64,000 bases of DNA from Acidimicrobiales bacterium (GCA_029577135.1 JARQPW010000003.1:1-64000), one strand, 5' to 3'; positions 1 through 8,963 are shown, counted from the first letter of the stretch. Notes: generated by a model not told the origin, from the letters alone. A program made the numbers and translations.

Positions 1-189
1 GACGGACGAGACGCGGTGCTCGCCGGTCTCGAGGACAAGGCGCCGATCCGGCGACGTGCGGTCCTGGCCCTCGCTCCGTTCGAGGGGCCCGAGGTCGTCG
101 CCGCCCTCGAATGCGCCCTCGAGGACCGCGACTGGCAGGTCCGTCAGGCGGCCGAGGACCTGATGCGCCTCATCGGCCACACCGACTAG
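1..189 (+). CDS. HEAT-repeat protein, C-terminal end only
   Basis: Open in frame from the first base to a TAG at 187-189, so only the last 62 residues are visible. The text is helical and repetitive, with the HEAT-type pattern of short paired helices (VRQAAEDLMRLIG near the end, IRRRAVLALAPF before it). HEAT repeats are scaffolds for protein contacts; no catalytic domain is visible in this tail. The last bases are shared with the convergent mreB stop: the four bases CTAG at 186-189 contain both stop codons. The start and the rest of the protein lie outside the window. Confidence 0.7.
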   Translation, partial: DGRDAVLAGLEDKAPIRRRAVLALAPFEGPEVVAALECALEDRDWQVRQAAEDLMRLIGHTD

Positions 190-1190
190 CGGCGGGACTC
201 CATGAACATCACGCGCATCGCCTCGAACGACTCGATGCACTGACCCGCCCCGAGCACGACGCACTCCATCGGCGCATCGACATGGTGCACCGGCACCCCC
301 GTCTCCTCACCGAGGCGCACGTCCAGGCTGCGCAACAGGCTGCCTCCACCGACAAGGTGGATGCCCTGCACCAGCAGGTCCTGGGCGAGTTCCGGCGGCG
401 CCTGGGACAGGCAGGTCACCACCGACTCGATGATCGTCGACAGCGGCTCTTCGATGGCCCTGCGGATCTCTTGGGGCGTGAGGACCACCGTCTTGGGCAT
501 GCCCGTCATGAGTTCGCGGCCGCGCACCTCAGCCCGCATCTCGTTCGGAGTCGACGCCGCCGACCCGATGGTCATCTTGATTTCCTCCGCTGTGCGCTCG
601 CCGATCGCCAGTCCGTACTCGCGCCGCACGAAGGCCTGGATGTGGGCGTCCAGGTCGAACGAGCCGGTGCGCACGGCCTCCAACGCCACGACGCCACCCA
701 GCGACAACAGCGCCGACTCCGACGTGCCGCCTCCGATGTCGACGACCATGTTCCCGACCGGCTCGCTGATCGGCAGGTCGGCGCCGATCGCCGCCGCCAA
801 CGGCTGCTCGATCAACTGGGCATCCGCCGCACCGGAGCGCCGCGCCGCCTCGGTGACCGCACGCCGTTCCACGGCCGTGATCGCCGACGGCACGCAGATG
901 AGCACCTTCGGCCGGTTGAAGCGACTTACCCCCACCCGCTCGAGGAGCAGCCGCACCATGCGCTGCGTGACGTCGAAGTCGGTGATGGCACCCTTGCGCA
1001 GCGGCCGGACCGCCACGATGTGCGAGGGCGTCCGACCGATCATCTGCCAGGCGTCGCGGCCCATGGCGAGGACCTCGTTGTTGCGCTGGTTGATGGCGAG
1101 GACCGACGGCTCGGCCAGCACCACCCCCTCACCTCGCATGTAGACGAGTGTGTTGGCGGTCCCGAGGTCGATGGCGAGGTCGCGTGCCAT
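186..1190 (-). CDS. mreB: MreB, actin-like rod-shape protein
   Basis: 334 residues, close to the usual MreB length. Actin-fold signatures are in order: phosphate-1 loop DLGTANT from residue 8, phosphate-2 loop VDIGGGTSE in the middle, and the adenosine motif VGGGSLLR near the C terminus. MreB polymerises under the membrane and guides cell-wall synthesis. The ATG at 1190 is chosen because homology begins there (MARDLAIDLG); longer in-frame starts only add an Arg/Pro-rich extension. It follows the small membrane protein by one base (TGA-c-ATG), so translation is probably coupled. No mreC or mreD is adjacent, which is unusual for a cell-shape operon, and the role may be other than rod elongation. 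Confidence 0.93.
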   Translation of the reverse strand: MARDLAIDLGTANTLVYMRGEGVVLAEPSVLAINQRNNEVLAMGRDAWQMIGRTPSHIVAVRPLRKGAITDFDVTQRMVRLLLERVGVSRFNRPKVLICVPSAITAVERRAVTEAARRSGAADAQLIEQPLAAAIGADLPISEPVGNMVVDIGGGTSESALLSLGGVVALEAVRTGSFDLDAHIQAFVRREYGLAIGERTAEEIKMTIGSAASTPNEMRAEVRGRELMTGMPKTVVLTPQEIRRAIEEPLSTIIESVVTCLSQAPPELAQDLLVQGIHLVGGGSLLRSLDVRLGEETGVPVHHVDAPMECVVLGAGQCIESFEAMRVMFMESRR

Positions 1191-1191
1191 G

Positions 1192-1452
1192 TCAGTCCCG
1201 GTGCCCGTTCCGGTCTTCGCTCCCGCCGGACGAACCGCCCCGGTCCTCCTTGGGCAGCATGCGCATGCCGCCCGACTCGGAACCGCCCGTCTGGCGATAG
1301 TCGTGATGGCCACGCGACAGGGACTTGAGGGTGTTGCGGAACTCGTGGGGATCGTTCGTCCGTTCGCGCGGCCGGCTCACGAGCCACACCAGCAACGACC
1401 CGACGGCCGCCAAACCGACGGCACCGGCGAGGAAGAGCGGCGCCGAGCTCAC
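1192..1452 (-). CDS. Small single-pass membrane protein, unknown function
   Basis: 86 residues: one hydrophobic helix at about residues 4-26 (APLFLAGAVGLAAVGSLLVW), then a basic junction (SRPRER) and a hydrophilic Gly/Ser/Glu-rich tail. The pattern predicts an N-out anchor with a cytoplasmic tail. The GTG start overlaps the moaE stop as GTGA and the stop is one base before the mreB start, so the three genes are almost certainly co-transcribed and translationally coupled. I do not recognise the family. Its place directly before mreB makes a cell-envelope role possible, but that is context only. Confidence 0.7.
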   Translation of the reverse strand: MSSAPLFLAGAVGLAAVGSLLVWLVSRPRERTNDPHEFRNTLKSLSRGHHDYRQTGGSESGGMRMLPKEDRGGSSGGSEDRNGHRD

Positions 1453-1973
1453 GAGGACCCTCCGGCCGAGTCCGCGTCAGGATCCTCGAGATCCTCGAGG
1501 TCGACCACGTGCTGTGCGTCAGTGCCCCAGTACTCGCCCCCGTCCCAAGCCTCACGCTTCCAGATCGGCACGGTGGCCTTCAGGGAGTCGATGCAGAAGC
1601 GGTTCGAGGCGTAGGCGGCCTCACGGTGCGGCGACGACGTCACGACCACGACCGCCGGCTCGCCGATGGCGACGACGCCGGTCCGGTGCAACAGGGCCAC
1701 ACAACGCAGGTCGGGCCAGCGCCTCCGGGCCTCGACGGCGATCCGGTCCATCCTGGGCACCGCCTGCTCCTCGTAGGCCTCGTAGGCGAGTTCGGTCACG
1801 TCGGGCCGGTCCCGGGAATGGTCGCGGGCCGTCCCCCGGAAGACGACCACCGCCCCACAGTCCGGACGGCCCGCCCAGCGCGTTGCCTCCTCGACCGGCA
1901 GTCCCGCCGGGGAGAGGGCGACCCAGGTGTCGCCCTCCGGCGGGCGGAGTGGGGAAGGTTCGGCCGTGGACAT
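1449..1973 (-). CDS. moaE: Molybdopterin synthase catalytic subunit MoaE
   Basis: 174 residues. MoaE, with MoaD thiocarboxylate, converts precursor Z (cPMP) to molybdopterin. Family blocks are clear: GAVVVFRGTARDHS, then YEAYEEQA, LHRTGVV, SSPHREAAY, and the C-terminal KATVPIWKREAW with the two conserved lysines of the active site. The ATG at 1973 is preferred; the longer reading to 2075 overlaps the upstream epimerase. MoaD is not next to it, so it must be elsewhere. A MOSC-domain protein at 29685-30125 is the only other molybdenum-cofactor-related gene in the window. Confidence 0.92.
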   Translation of the reverse strand: MSTAEPSPLRPPEGDTWVALSPAGLPVEEATRWAGRPDCGAVVVFRGTARDHSRDRPDVTELAYEAYEEQAVPRMDRIAVEARRRWPDLRCVALLHRTGVVAIGEPAVVVVTSSPHREAAYASNRFCIDSLKATVPIWKREAWDGGEYWGTDAQHVVDLEDLEDPDADSAGGSS

Positions 1974-2026
1974 CGGCGCAATCGTACGACCCTGCCCGGA
2001 GCCCACCACCGGCAGGTCTGAGTCGG

Positions 2027-3079
2027 TCAGTCGTGCCCGTTCGCCGGATGGTCGCCGAGCCGGCGTAGCAGCCACGCGAAACCCGTCACCAGCCCGACCG
2101 CCAGCACGAGGGCGGCGCCGAGCGACAGGACCTGTCGGCTGCGGGCGTCAAGTTGGTCGAACGCCCCCGGCTCGTGCCCGGCGACGTACGCCTCCTCGTT
2201 GGAGTGCCTCGCCTTCCAGCCCAGTTGGCGCAGGCGATCGTTGGACACCACCCACGGATGGACCGTGTAGGGCTGGATCCCTGGCGGGGCGTCGGTCAGG
2301 CCCAGTGCCCAACGGAGCCGGGCGACGGCGGCACCCAGCGGCGCCGGCAGCCGCAGCCGCGGGACCGGCCCACCCAGTTCGGACATGAGCGGCGCAGGGA
2401 TCCAGCCGTCGGGCGCCACGTTCACCGGTCCGAGCGGCCGCCGGTCGACGACGACGACCACGGCCTCGGCCAGGTCGTCGGCATGGAGGAACTGGCCCAT
2501 CGGGTCGCTCTCCTCGCTCCGGATCGCCTTCGCCGAGGCCAACAGTCGGGCCAGGCCTCCCGGCTTCTCCTCGGCGACCGTCACGGCGGGTCGCAGCATC
2601 GTGGTCACCCGCTCCGGTCGGCCTCGCCCCCATTCCTCGGCTCGCCGCTCCAGGTCGGCCCGGCGGACCGCGAACCGGAATTCCGGGCACGGCTGCACCT
2701 CGGCCTCCTCGGTGAGCGGCACCGGGTTGTCGGGCCAGGCCCCGTAGACCATCGCCGTCGACAACACGACGAGGTGGGTGACCGCACTGTCGTCGAGGGC
2801 TGCCAGGAGGCGCTGGACGACGGCGGGGATCGCATGGCCCGGGTCGGCACCGACCTCCTGGGGCCGCAGTCCGGAGGCCAGGTGGACGACCGTGTCGGCG
2901 CCCGTGAAGAGCCGCCGCAGGTCAGTGACCGCCAAGTCGGCGGTCACGAGGTCGACGCCGGGCGCAGGCCGGACGCTCGACCGACGGTCGACGCCGACCA
3001 CCTCATGGCCGGCCTCGGCCAGGCGTGCGCAGACCCGCCTCCCCACGGCACCCGTCGAGCCCGTCACCACGACCTTCAC
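2027..3079 (-). CDS. NAD(P)-dependent epimerase/dehydratase (extended SDR) with C-terminal membrane anchor
   Basis: 350 residues. The N terminus is a Rossmann nucleotide-binding motif of the extended SDR type (VTGSTGAVGRRV), followed by VVHLAS at the usual distance. The catalytic Tyr region is MVYGAW, without an obvious YxxxK lysine, so the reaction is uncertain. Unlike ordinary soluble epimerases it ends in a hydrophobic helix (LGAALVLAVGLVTGFAWLL, about residues 322-340) and a short polar tail, which would tether the enzyme to the membrane. GTG start at 3079 with GGGAG about ten bases upstream. The substrate is unknown; nucleotide sugars or lipid-linked sugars are typical for the family. 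Confidence 0.8.
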   Translation of the reverse strand: MKVVVTGSTGAVGRRVCARLAEAGHEVVGVDRRSSVRPAPGVDLVTADLAVTDLRRLFTGADTVVHLASGLRPQEVGADPGHAIPAVVQRLLAALDDSAVTHLVVLSTAMVYGAWPDNPVPLTEEAEVQPCPEFRFAVRRADLERRAEEWGRGRPERVTTMLRPAVTVAEEKPGGLARLLASAKAIRSEESDPMGQFLHADDLAEAVVVVVDRRPLGPVNVAPDGWIPAPLMSELGGPVPRLRLPAPLGAAVARLRWALGLTDAPPGIQPYTVHPWVVSNDRLRQLGWKARHSNEEAYVAGHEPGAFDQLDARSRQVLSLGAALVLAVGLVTGFAWLLRRLGDHPANGHD

Positions 3080-3161
3080 CAGCTCGGCTCCCGCCGCGGA
3101 TCGCTGCCCGGCGGCCCCGCCGAAAACGCCGTCACGTGGACCGTCGCTCGGATCATGACCC

Positions 3162-3167
3162 TACGAT
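3162..3167 (+). promoter_or_regulatory. -10 hexamer of a leaderless transcript
   Basis: TACGAT lies six bases before the GTG start at 3174. With the usual spacing, transcription would begin at or next to the start codon, which explains the lack of a ribosome binding site. Confidence 0.55.
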
Positions 3168-3173
3168 GCCCCC

Positions 3174-4382
3174 GTGAGCGACCACGATCCACCCGGCGAC
3201 GACCCGAACGACCCGACTCCGTCGGATCCCTTCTCCGGCCTCCCCTTCGTGGGTGACCTGTTCCGGGCCATGGGTGCCGCCGGCCGGGGAGGCGACCCCG
3301 GGCGCCAGATCGCGATGTCGGTGGCCACCGGCGGCCGGAGCGAGCCCAACGTCGACCCCATGGAGCGCATCGAGTGGGAACGCCTCGTGCGCGTCGCCGA
3401 ACTGCAGGTCGCCGATCGCACCGGCCTCGACGTCGCCCGGGGGCATGCGCTCACGATCGAGCCCGTCACCAGGGCGGCCTGGGCATCACGCAGCGTCGAC
3501 GCCCTGCGCCCCCTCCTGGGGCGCCTCGCCGAGACCCTCAACGAGGGTCCGGCGTTCGACGACGTCCCCGAGGGACTCGAGAGCGATCCGACCGCCGCAT
3601 GGATGAAGGGGCTGATCTCCTCGATCAGCCCGCTCATCGCCGGGGTGATGACCGGCACGCTGGTCGGCCGGCTGGCGGCACGCAGCCTCGGCACCTACGA
3701 CCTCCCAATCCCGCGTTCCGACGACTCACTCCTCGTGGTCGCACCGAACGTGGCCGAATTCGGCAGCGAGTGGAACCTCCCGGCCGACGACCTGCGGCTG
3801 TGGGTATGCCTCCACGAGACAGTGCACCACGCCGTGCTCGGCGTGCCGCACGTGCGCGCTGCCCTCACCGACCTCCTCACCCGGCACGCCGGCGCCTTCC
3901 GCAACGACCCGTCCTCCCTCCGGGAACTCGTGGGTGACCTCGACCCGATGGCCGGCCCCGAGGCCCTCGTGGAACTACAACAGGTGATCAACCCCGAACT
4001 CGTCCTCAGTGCCGTCCGGTCGCCCGAACAGGAAGCGCTGCTCCCCCGCCTCGAGGCGCTGGTCGCCGTGGTGATCGGCTACTCCGACCACTTGATGGAC
4101 GAGATCGGTGGACGCCTCGTCACCAACTATCCGATGCTCACCGAGGCACTGCGGAGGCGGCGCGTCCAGACCGACGACGCCGACCGCTTCATCGAACGCA
4201 TCCTCGGCCTGAACCTCACCCAGGAACAGGTCGACCGGGGCACGGCGTTCGTCGCCGGCGTGGTCGATCGGGCCGGCGACGACGGGCTCCGCAGGCTCTG
4301 GGCCGACGAACGACACCTCCCCACGCCCAGCGAGGTCGACGCACCCGGACTGTGGCTGGCCCGCATCGCACTGGACGACTGA
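3174..4382 (+). CDS. Zincin-like metallopeptidase-family protein (DUF2342/Zincin_2)
   Basis: 402 residues. A zinc-protease HExxH motif is present at residues 214-218 (CLHETVHHAV). The whole layout matches the actinobacterial DUF2342 family, often labelled F420-biosynthesis-associated in genome annotations, for which no substrate is established. There is an acidic, Pro-rich N terminus, a hydrophobic stretch around residues 147-170 that may contact membrane, and a mostly helical C-terminal half. No signal peptide is seen. The start is a GTG with a -10 hexamer six bases upstream, so the message is probably leaderless. It converges with the MFS gene that ends at 4390. Confidence 0.82.
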   Translation: MSDHDPPGDDPNDPTPSDPFSGLPFVGDLFRAMGAAGRGGDPGRQIAMSVATGGRSEPNVDPMERIEWERLVRVAELQVADRTGLDVARGHALTIEPVTRAAWASRSVDALRPLLGRLAETLNEGPAFDDVPEGLESDPTAAWMKGLISSISPLIAGVMTGTLVGRLAARSLGTYDLPIPRSDDSLLVVAPNVAEFGSEWNLPADDLRLWVCLHETVHHAVLGVPHVRAALTDLLTRHAGAFRNDPSSLRELVGDLDPMAGPEALVELQQVINPELVLSAVRSPEQEALLPRLEALVAVVIGYSDHLMDEIGGRLVTNYPMLTEALRRRRVQTDDADRFIERILGLNLTQEQVDRGTAFVAGVVDRAGDDGLRRLWADERHLPTPSEVDAPGLWLARIALDD

Positions 4383-4389
4383 CCGACGA

Positions 4390-5742
4390 CTACGGGCTTT
4401 CGTCGCCCTTCTGGCCACGGTGCCAGAACCCCAGTTGACCGTCCGGCCGGTCCGAATGTTCCGGCGTCTGGATGCGGAGGATCCGGTCGAACACGCCCCC
4501 GTAGACGCCCATCACCAGCCACATGGCCACGAGGACGGAGACATAGCCCATCACGGGTCGCAGCGGCAGGACCGTCGGAACGAACGCTCCGACCGCCCAA
4601 CTCAACTGGAACCGCCCCTCGAACCGGGCGAACGAACGACCGTGGTTGGCGTCCGGGGCGTCACGCTGGACGAGCGAGTCGAACGCCAACTTGGCGGCCA
4701 CGGCACAACCGGCGACGGCGACAGCCATTGACACGGCCCCCTGCACTCCTGAGACCCAGACGGCGAAGGCCGCCGCTGCCATCACCAGGAACAGCGCACC
4801 GCCGATGATCCGCTCCTCGGTCAACCGGCGACGGAGGCGCGGCGCCGCGACCGCTCCCACCAACGCACCGATGCCGGCGCCGGCGAGGACGGCACCGAAG
4901 TGCCAGGCAGGCGCACCCGGCGTGCCGAAGACGTTCTCGCCCCGGGCCAGGCCGACGGCGGCACCTCCGGCTCGACCCACGCCCTCGAGCGCAACACCCT
5001 CCTCGCCGCCCCGGAAGGCGAAGGCCAGGAGGAACGTGATGAAGCCGACGGTTGCGCGAAGGACGGCAATGGCCACGGCGCCGTAGAGGATCCCGTGCCG
5101 CCGGAGGTCGGCCCGCTCACCAGCCGCCAGGGGCTCTTCGGCCACCGTGACCGCCTTGAGGCCGATCGCCAGGATGGCTGTGACGACGAAGCCCACGCAC
5201 GCCACCCGCGGCGGCCACTCATGGCCGACGAGCAGGGCCAGGCCGCCGATGCCCGCACCGACCATGCTGCTCACGGCACCCATCAGGGCCAGCTTCGAGT
5301 TGGCCCCGATGAGCTCGCCCTCCGTCCGGACGAGCCCGGGAACGACGGCGCTCTTGGCGACCGAGTAGCCCTTCTGGAGGACGAGGAAGCCGAAGGCCTC
5401 GGGGAACAGCAACAGCCCGTCGATGTGCTCGGACATGAGGTACGCCAGCAGCGCCCGGCCCAGGACCGTGAACACGATCATCAGCCGTCGGCCACCCCTG
5501 ATCCGGTCGACTGCCGGGCCGATCAGCGGCGTCACGACCGCGAAGGGGGCGATCGTGAGCACCAGGTAGAGGGCAACTCGCCAGCGTGCGGCACTCGGGT
5601 CGATCGAGAAGAAGATCGAGCCGGCGAGGGCCACCGCGACCATGGCGTCGCACATGGACGACATGCCGTGTGTCCGCGCCATCTGCGCAAACGGGCTAAC
5701 GGTCCCGTCTGGGTTGCGGGAGCGGGATGCGGAGGGTTCCAC
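4390..5742 (-). CDS. Major facilitator superfamily permease
   Basis: 450 residues with about 10-12 hydrophobic segments and the MFS loop between helices 2 and 3 (GPAVDRIRGGRRLMIV, the G-x-x-x-D-R-x-x-R-R type). It resembles the MFS_3 group of drug or macrolide efflux permeases, but no substrate can be read from the sequence. Cytoplasmic tail of about 25 residues, polar. The GTG start at 5742 has TAACCT seven bases upstream (5750-5755 on the forward strand), fitting a leaderless transcript. A second MFS protein of the same general kind is at 47661-49106. Confidence 0.85.
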   Translation of the reverse strand: MEPSASRSRNPDGTVSPFAQMARTHGMSSMCDAMVAVALAGSIFFSIDPSAARWRVALYLVLTIAPFAVVTPLIGPAVDRIRGGRRLMIVFTVLGRALLAYLMSEHIDGLLLFPEAFGFLVLQKGYSVAKSAVVPGLVRTEGELIGANSKLALMGAVSSMVGAGIGGLALLVGHEWPPRVACVGFVVTAILAIGLKAVTVAEEPLAAGERADLRRHGILYGAVAIAVLRATVGFITFLLAFAFRGGEEGVALEGVGRAGGAAVGLARGENVFGTPGAPAWHFGAVLAGAGIGALVGAVAAPRLRRRLTEERIIGGALFLVMAAAAFAVWVSGVQGAVSMAVAVAGCAVAAKLAFDSLVQRDAPDANHGRSFARFEGRFQLSWAVGAFVPTVLPLRPVMGYVSVLVAMWLVMGVYGGVFDRILRIQTPEHSDRPDGQLGFWHRGQKGDESP

Positions 5743-5749
5743 GACGCTC

Positions 5750-5755
5750 AGGTTA
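5750..5755 (-). promoter_or_regulatory. -10 hexamer of a leaderless transcript (MFS gene)
   Basis: TAACCT on the reverse strand, seven bases before the GTG at 5742. Confidence 0.45.
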
Positions 5756-5842
5756 GGAGCCGCCGGTCACCAACGTTCAGGTCCCCGTCGGTTCGTTCCG
5801 GACACCCGCACCCCGGATGGTGGCGGGCCGCCCGGGCCGGCT

Positions 5843-6592
5843 TCAACGGTTCCTCCACCACCGTTCGGTCGGCAGGTCGATGTCGAGGGCGGTCGGCGGG
5901 GCGAGGGCACTCACCGTGGCCCAGCCCTCGCGTAGGAGCGTCGAGTCGAAACCCGGGGGGAGCTCGCGACTGGTCGGAACGAGGTCGATGTCGATCCCGG
6001 TCTCGTCGCGCCCCCTGATCACCGTCTCGACGCCGCCCACGACCGCCAACCCCGCCTGTCGGAGGCCGAGCACCTCGTCTGGATCGACGTTCGGCACGTT
6101 CAGGTTGAGCAGCGTCGTTGCCGGCGCATCACACAGCCACTCCAGCAACGGTCGTGCCATCGCCGCCGCCGTCGACCAGCGCTGGGGAACCCCGTCGACC
6201 TGGCTGACGGCCAGCCCCGACCGGCCGTGGTAGCCGGCGACGAGGACGGCCGCCACCGTCGCCGAATGCAGGGTCGACCTCCCGGTGTTCGGGCCGTTGT
6301 TGATCCCCGACACCACCAGGTCGGGCGCCTCACCGAAGCCCCCCTGCATCGCCAGCATGACGACGAGTGCCGTCGGGGCGTGCACGGCATGGGCGTCCAG
6401 GCCGTCCATCGACACCCGCTCGATGCTCACCCGGTCGGGGTCGTCGAGGGGGCCGAGGGCTGCCGCCACGCCACTCTGGTCGTGGGCGGGCGCCGCCACG
6501 ACGGGTGTGTGGCCGGCCTCGCCGACGAGCCCGGCGAGCGCCACCAGCCCGGGCGAGTCGATGCCGTCGTCGTTGGTGACCAGAATCCGCAT
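5843..6592 (-). CDS. surE: SurE 5'/3'-nucleotidase
   Basis: 249 residues, the standard SurE length. SurE is a metal-dependent phosphatase that removes phosphate from nucleoside mono- and oligo-phosphates. The metal-site residues are all present: NDDG (D8, D9), HDQSG (S40) and SGINNGPN (N98/N99). The start MRILVTNDDG is typical for the family. Upstream, TAGACC is six bases before the ATG, a weaker version of the leaderless -10 seen elsewhere. It is followed on the same strand after 44 bases by nothing obviously linked; the PhoU-like gene precedes it. Confidence 0.93.
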   Translation of the reverse strand: MRILVTNDDGIDSPGLVALAGLVGEAGHTPVVAAPAHDQSGVAAALGPLDDPDRVSIERVSMDGLDAHAVHAPTALVVMLAMQGGFGEAPDLVVSGINNGPNTGRSTLHSATVAAVLVAGYHGRSGLAVSQVDGVPQRWSTAAAMARPLLEWLCDAPATTLLNLNVPNVDPDEVLGLRQAGLAVVGGVETVIRGRDETGIDIDLVPTSRELPPGFDSTLLREGWATVSALAPPTALDIDLPTERWWRNR

Positions 6593-6636
6593 GCAGAGGG
6601 TCTACACGGTCGGACCTGGGCGCGTGTGCCCCGGTC

Positions 6637-7305
6637 TCAGATGCGTGTGTCGTCGTCCTCGTCGAAGTAGTCGAGCCGGTCCACCGGCATTACGACTGCC
6701 GAGACGACGTTGAGGGAGTGCGCCGTGACCCGCTTGAGGAACCGGTAGAGCAGGGCCCGGGGAACGGCGACCACGGCCATCTCGGTGGAGTGGACCAGTT
6801 CGTTGATCCGGTCGTCGAACTCGCGACGCAACTCGTCGCCACGGTTGATGTAGGCACGGGCCCGGTCCTCGTCCCGGGTGGTGAGCAACTCGCCCATGAG
6901 GGCGATGCGGGACGAGAGCTCGTCGCGGTAGCCGAGCAGGCGGTCGAGGTCCGGCGCCTCGGCCAGGGACACGCCTTCGTCGGCGAGGTCGAAGATGTTC
7001 TTGTTGTAGTCGCCGATGCGCTCGAGGTCCTTCACCATGTTCATGAAGACCAGCACCTCGGGCGTGTCGACCCCGCCGTGCACCGAGGCGTGGACGACCA
7101 GCTCGCGTCGGATCTCCATCTCGGTGACGTTGATCTGACGGTCGGTTCGTCGAACCTCGTCGGCAACGGTCGCCACCGGCCCCCCGGTCAGGGCGTTCAT
7201 GGCCAGGTCGAACGTGTGGCGGGCATCGTTGATCATCCGCTGCACCTGGGCGTCGATGTGCTCGAGGCCGCCCTCCTCGGGCTTGCGGAAAAAGCTCATC
7301 ACCAT
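6637..7305 (-). CDS. PhoU-domain protein
   Basis: 222 residues, all helical, with two PhoU-type repeats. The metal-binding E/DxxxD patterns appear as DLERIGDYNKNI in repeat one and as STEMAVV and related helices in repeat two. PhoU proteins restrain phosphate uptake and signalling. It lies directly downstream of the Na/Pi cotransporter (37-base gap) on the same strand, so it probably gates that transporter, as PhoU-like partners of NptA-family carriers do, and not a Pst ABC system, which is not in the window. ATG at 7305 follows a GGGGG run. Confidence 0.87.
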   Translation of the reverse strand: MVMSFFRKPEEGGLEHIDAQVQRMINDARHTFDLAMNALTGGPVATVADEVRRTDRQINVTEMEIRRELVVHASVHGGVDTPEVLVFMNMVKDLERIGDYNKNIFDLADEGVSLAEAPDLDRLLGYRDELSSRIALMGELLTTRDEDRARAYINRGDELRREFDDRINELVHSTEMAVVAVPRALLYRFLKRVTAHSLNVVSAVVMPVDRLDYFDEDDDTRI

Positions 7306-7342
7306 GGGTGTCGCCCCCTTGTCGGGATTTCGGTTTCAGGTC

Positions 7343-8482
7343 TCATCGGAGGATCAGCACGCCGAGCAGCGGCACCACCACGAACATACCCACCGTGTAG
7401 GCAACGGCCATGCTGCGCCGATCCATGGCGAGGTCCGCCAGGCCCCTCGCCAGCCGGATCGGCACGTTTCGAAGGGCCCTCACGGGATAGAAGACCGCGA
7501 TCCCACTCAGGTTGAAGAGCGTGTGCACGATCGCCACCGTGACCGCAGCAGGACTCCCCGTGGCGAGCGAGGCCAACAGGGCCGTGACCGTGGTTCCCAC
7601 GTTGGCGCCCAGGGTCACCGGATAGATGTTCTCGAGGGTCAACACCCCGGAGGCGGCGAGCGGCACGAGGACGGACGTCGTGATTGACGACGACTGCACC
7701 GAGATCGTGATGACCATGCCGAGGAGGATCGCCACGACCCCGGAGCCGGCACTGAGAGCCCGGTTGATGGCGACCTCGACCCGGTCGGCGACCAGCAGTC
7801 GCATGTTCCTGGTGATGAAGGCCAGCGCCACGAAGATGAACGCCACCCCGATGCCGATGAGCAGGCCACCCAGAACGTCGCCGTGTGCGCCGAGGTTCTC
7901 CAGCAGGTCCCTGACCCAACCGGCGGGCATCTTGACGGCCTGCTTGAGTGGGCTCTTGAAGCTCGCACCCGAACTACCGATGACCTGGTCGGTGATCCAG
8001 CCGGCCGTCCGGGACAGGTAGCCGGTAGCGATCTCGAACGGCAGGAAGACGGCCACGGCCAGGATGTTGAAGAAGTCGTGGACCGTGGCGGCGGCGAAGG
8101 CCCGCCGGAACTCCTGGGCATGCCGCATGTGGGCGAGGGACACCAGCACGGCCGTGACCGTCGTCCCCACGTTGGCACCCATGACCATCGGCACGGCTTC
8201 ATCGACACCAATTACACCGCTGGCGACCAGGCCGACGATCACCGACGTGGAGACCGACGAGGACTGGACGAGGATGGTCGCCAGGAGGCCCACGAAGAAG
8301 CCACCGAGCGGATTCGACACACCTTCGAACAGGCCGTCGACGAAGTCCTTCCCGAGGTACTTGAAACCACCGCCGAGCAACTCGACGCCGGTCAGGAACA
8401 GGTAGAGAAGCGCCAGGACGATGACCGCCCGGACCGGGGTCGTGAACCCGCCTTCGCTCGTTCGCTGGGGAGTGTCGGTCAA
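7343..8482 (-). CDS. Na+/phosphate cotransporter (NptA/PNaS family)
   Basis: 379 residues, membrane throughout. The family's inverted duplication is obvious: repeat one has LVQSSSVSTSVIVG and GANVGTTVTAVL, repeat two has SVQSSSITTSVLVP and GANVGTTVTALL. The QSSS motifs line the substrate and sodium path. The carrier imports inorganic phosphate with Na+. It forms a pair with the PhoU-domain gene downstream. The start is a TTG at 8482 with AGGA seven bases upstream; an inverted repeat (arms 8482-8491 and 8553-8562) covers the leader. Confidence 0.9.
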   Translation of the reverse strand: MTDTPQRTSEGGFTTPVRAVIVLALLYLFLTGVELLGGGFKYLGKDFVDGLFEGVSNPLGGFFVGLLATILVQSSSVSTSVIVGLVASGVIGVDEAVPMVMGANVGTTVTAVLVSLAHMRHAQEFRRAFAAATVHDFFNILAVAVFLPFEIATGYLSRTAGWITDQVIGSSGASFKSPLKQAVKMPAGWVRDLLENLGAHGDVLGGLLIGIGVAFIFVALAFITRNMRLLVADRVEVAINRALSAGSGVVAILLGMVITISVQSSSITTSVLVPLAASGVLTLENIYPVTLGANVGTTVTALLASLATGSPAAVTVAIVHTLFNLSGIAVFYPVRALRNVPIRLARGLADLAMDRRSMAVAYTVGMFVVVPLLGVLILR

Positions 8483-8562
8483 CGAGGTTCCTGTACTGCA
8501 GATTCCGGCCGAGGCATCAGGCGCAATCTAGGAGGCCACGGAGGCACTGCACGGAACCTCGT
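8482..8562. repeat. Inverted repeat at the start of the Na/Pi transporter gene
   Basis: Arms ACGAGGTTCC at 8482-8491 and GGAACCTCGT at 8553-8562 are a perfect 10-base inverted repeat with a 61-base spacer. One arm touches the TTG start codon. It could be a pair of operator half-sites or a long hairpin in the leader. Function not known. Confidence 0.35.
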
Positions 8563-8717
8563 CTGAGCAGTGGGAAATATTCGGCGCATGCCCCGGCGGG
8601 GCGCCCGGTACGCACCCTTTACGCGGCCTTTCGCCCCTTTCTGGCATCAATGGCGCCCACAGGGCGGGAACCGACGACCTCACGGGGGAATCCCCGGGAA
8701 AGGGTGCAGCAGATCCG

Positions 8718-8963
8718 ATGCTGAACACACTCTGGATGCAGCGGGCACGATGCCAGGAGATCCCGCCGAACACATTCTTCCCCAGCGACGGGCTGGGCGT
8801 AGAGGTCGCAAAGGCCATCTGCGCCGAGTGCACGGTGGCCGACCACTGTCTCGAGTACGCACTCGTCCAGCGCATCGACCACGGCGTCTGGGGTGGATGC
8901 TCGGAGCGACAACGCCGCCGGATCAGGCGGGAACGTCGCCGACTCGAGGTGGAGGCTGCCTGA
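8718..8963 (+). CDS. WhiB-family iron-sulfur regulator
   Basis: 81 residues. Four cysteines in the WhiB arrangement bind a [4Fe-4S] cluster: C12, then C35-x2-C38-x5-C44 (AICAECTVADHC). The G-V-W-G-G turn (HGVWGGCSERQRRR) and the basic C terminus for DNA contact follow. An extra Cys directly after the turn is not usual. WhiB proteins are actinobacteria-specific and pair with the principal sigma factor. The second family member at 9643-9921 is on the other strand. The 155 bases before the start hold small GC hairpins (around 8598-8612 and 8680-8697) but no promoter I can fix. Confidence 0.92.
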   Translation: MLNTLWMQRARCQEIPPNTFFPSDGLGVEVAKAICAECTVADHCLEYALVQRIDHGVWGGCSERQRRRIRRERRRLEVEAA

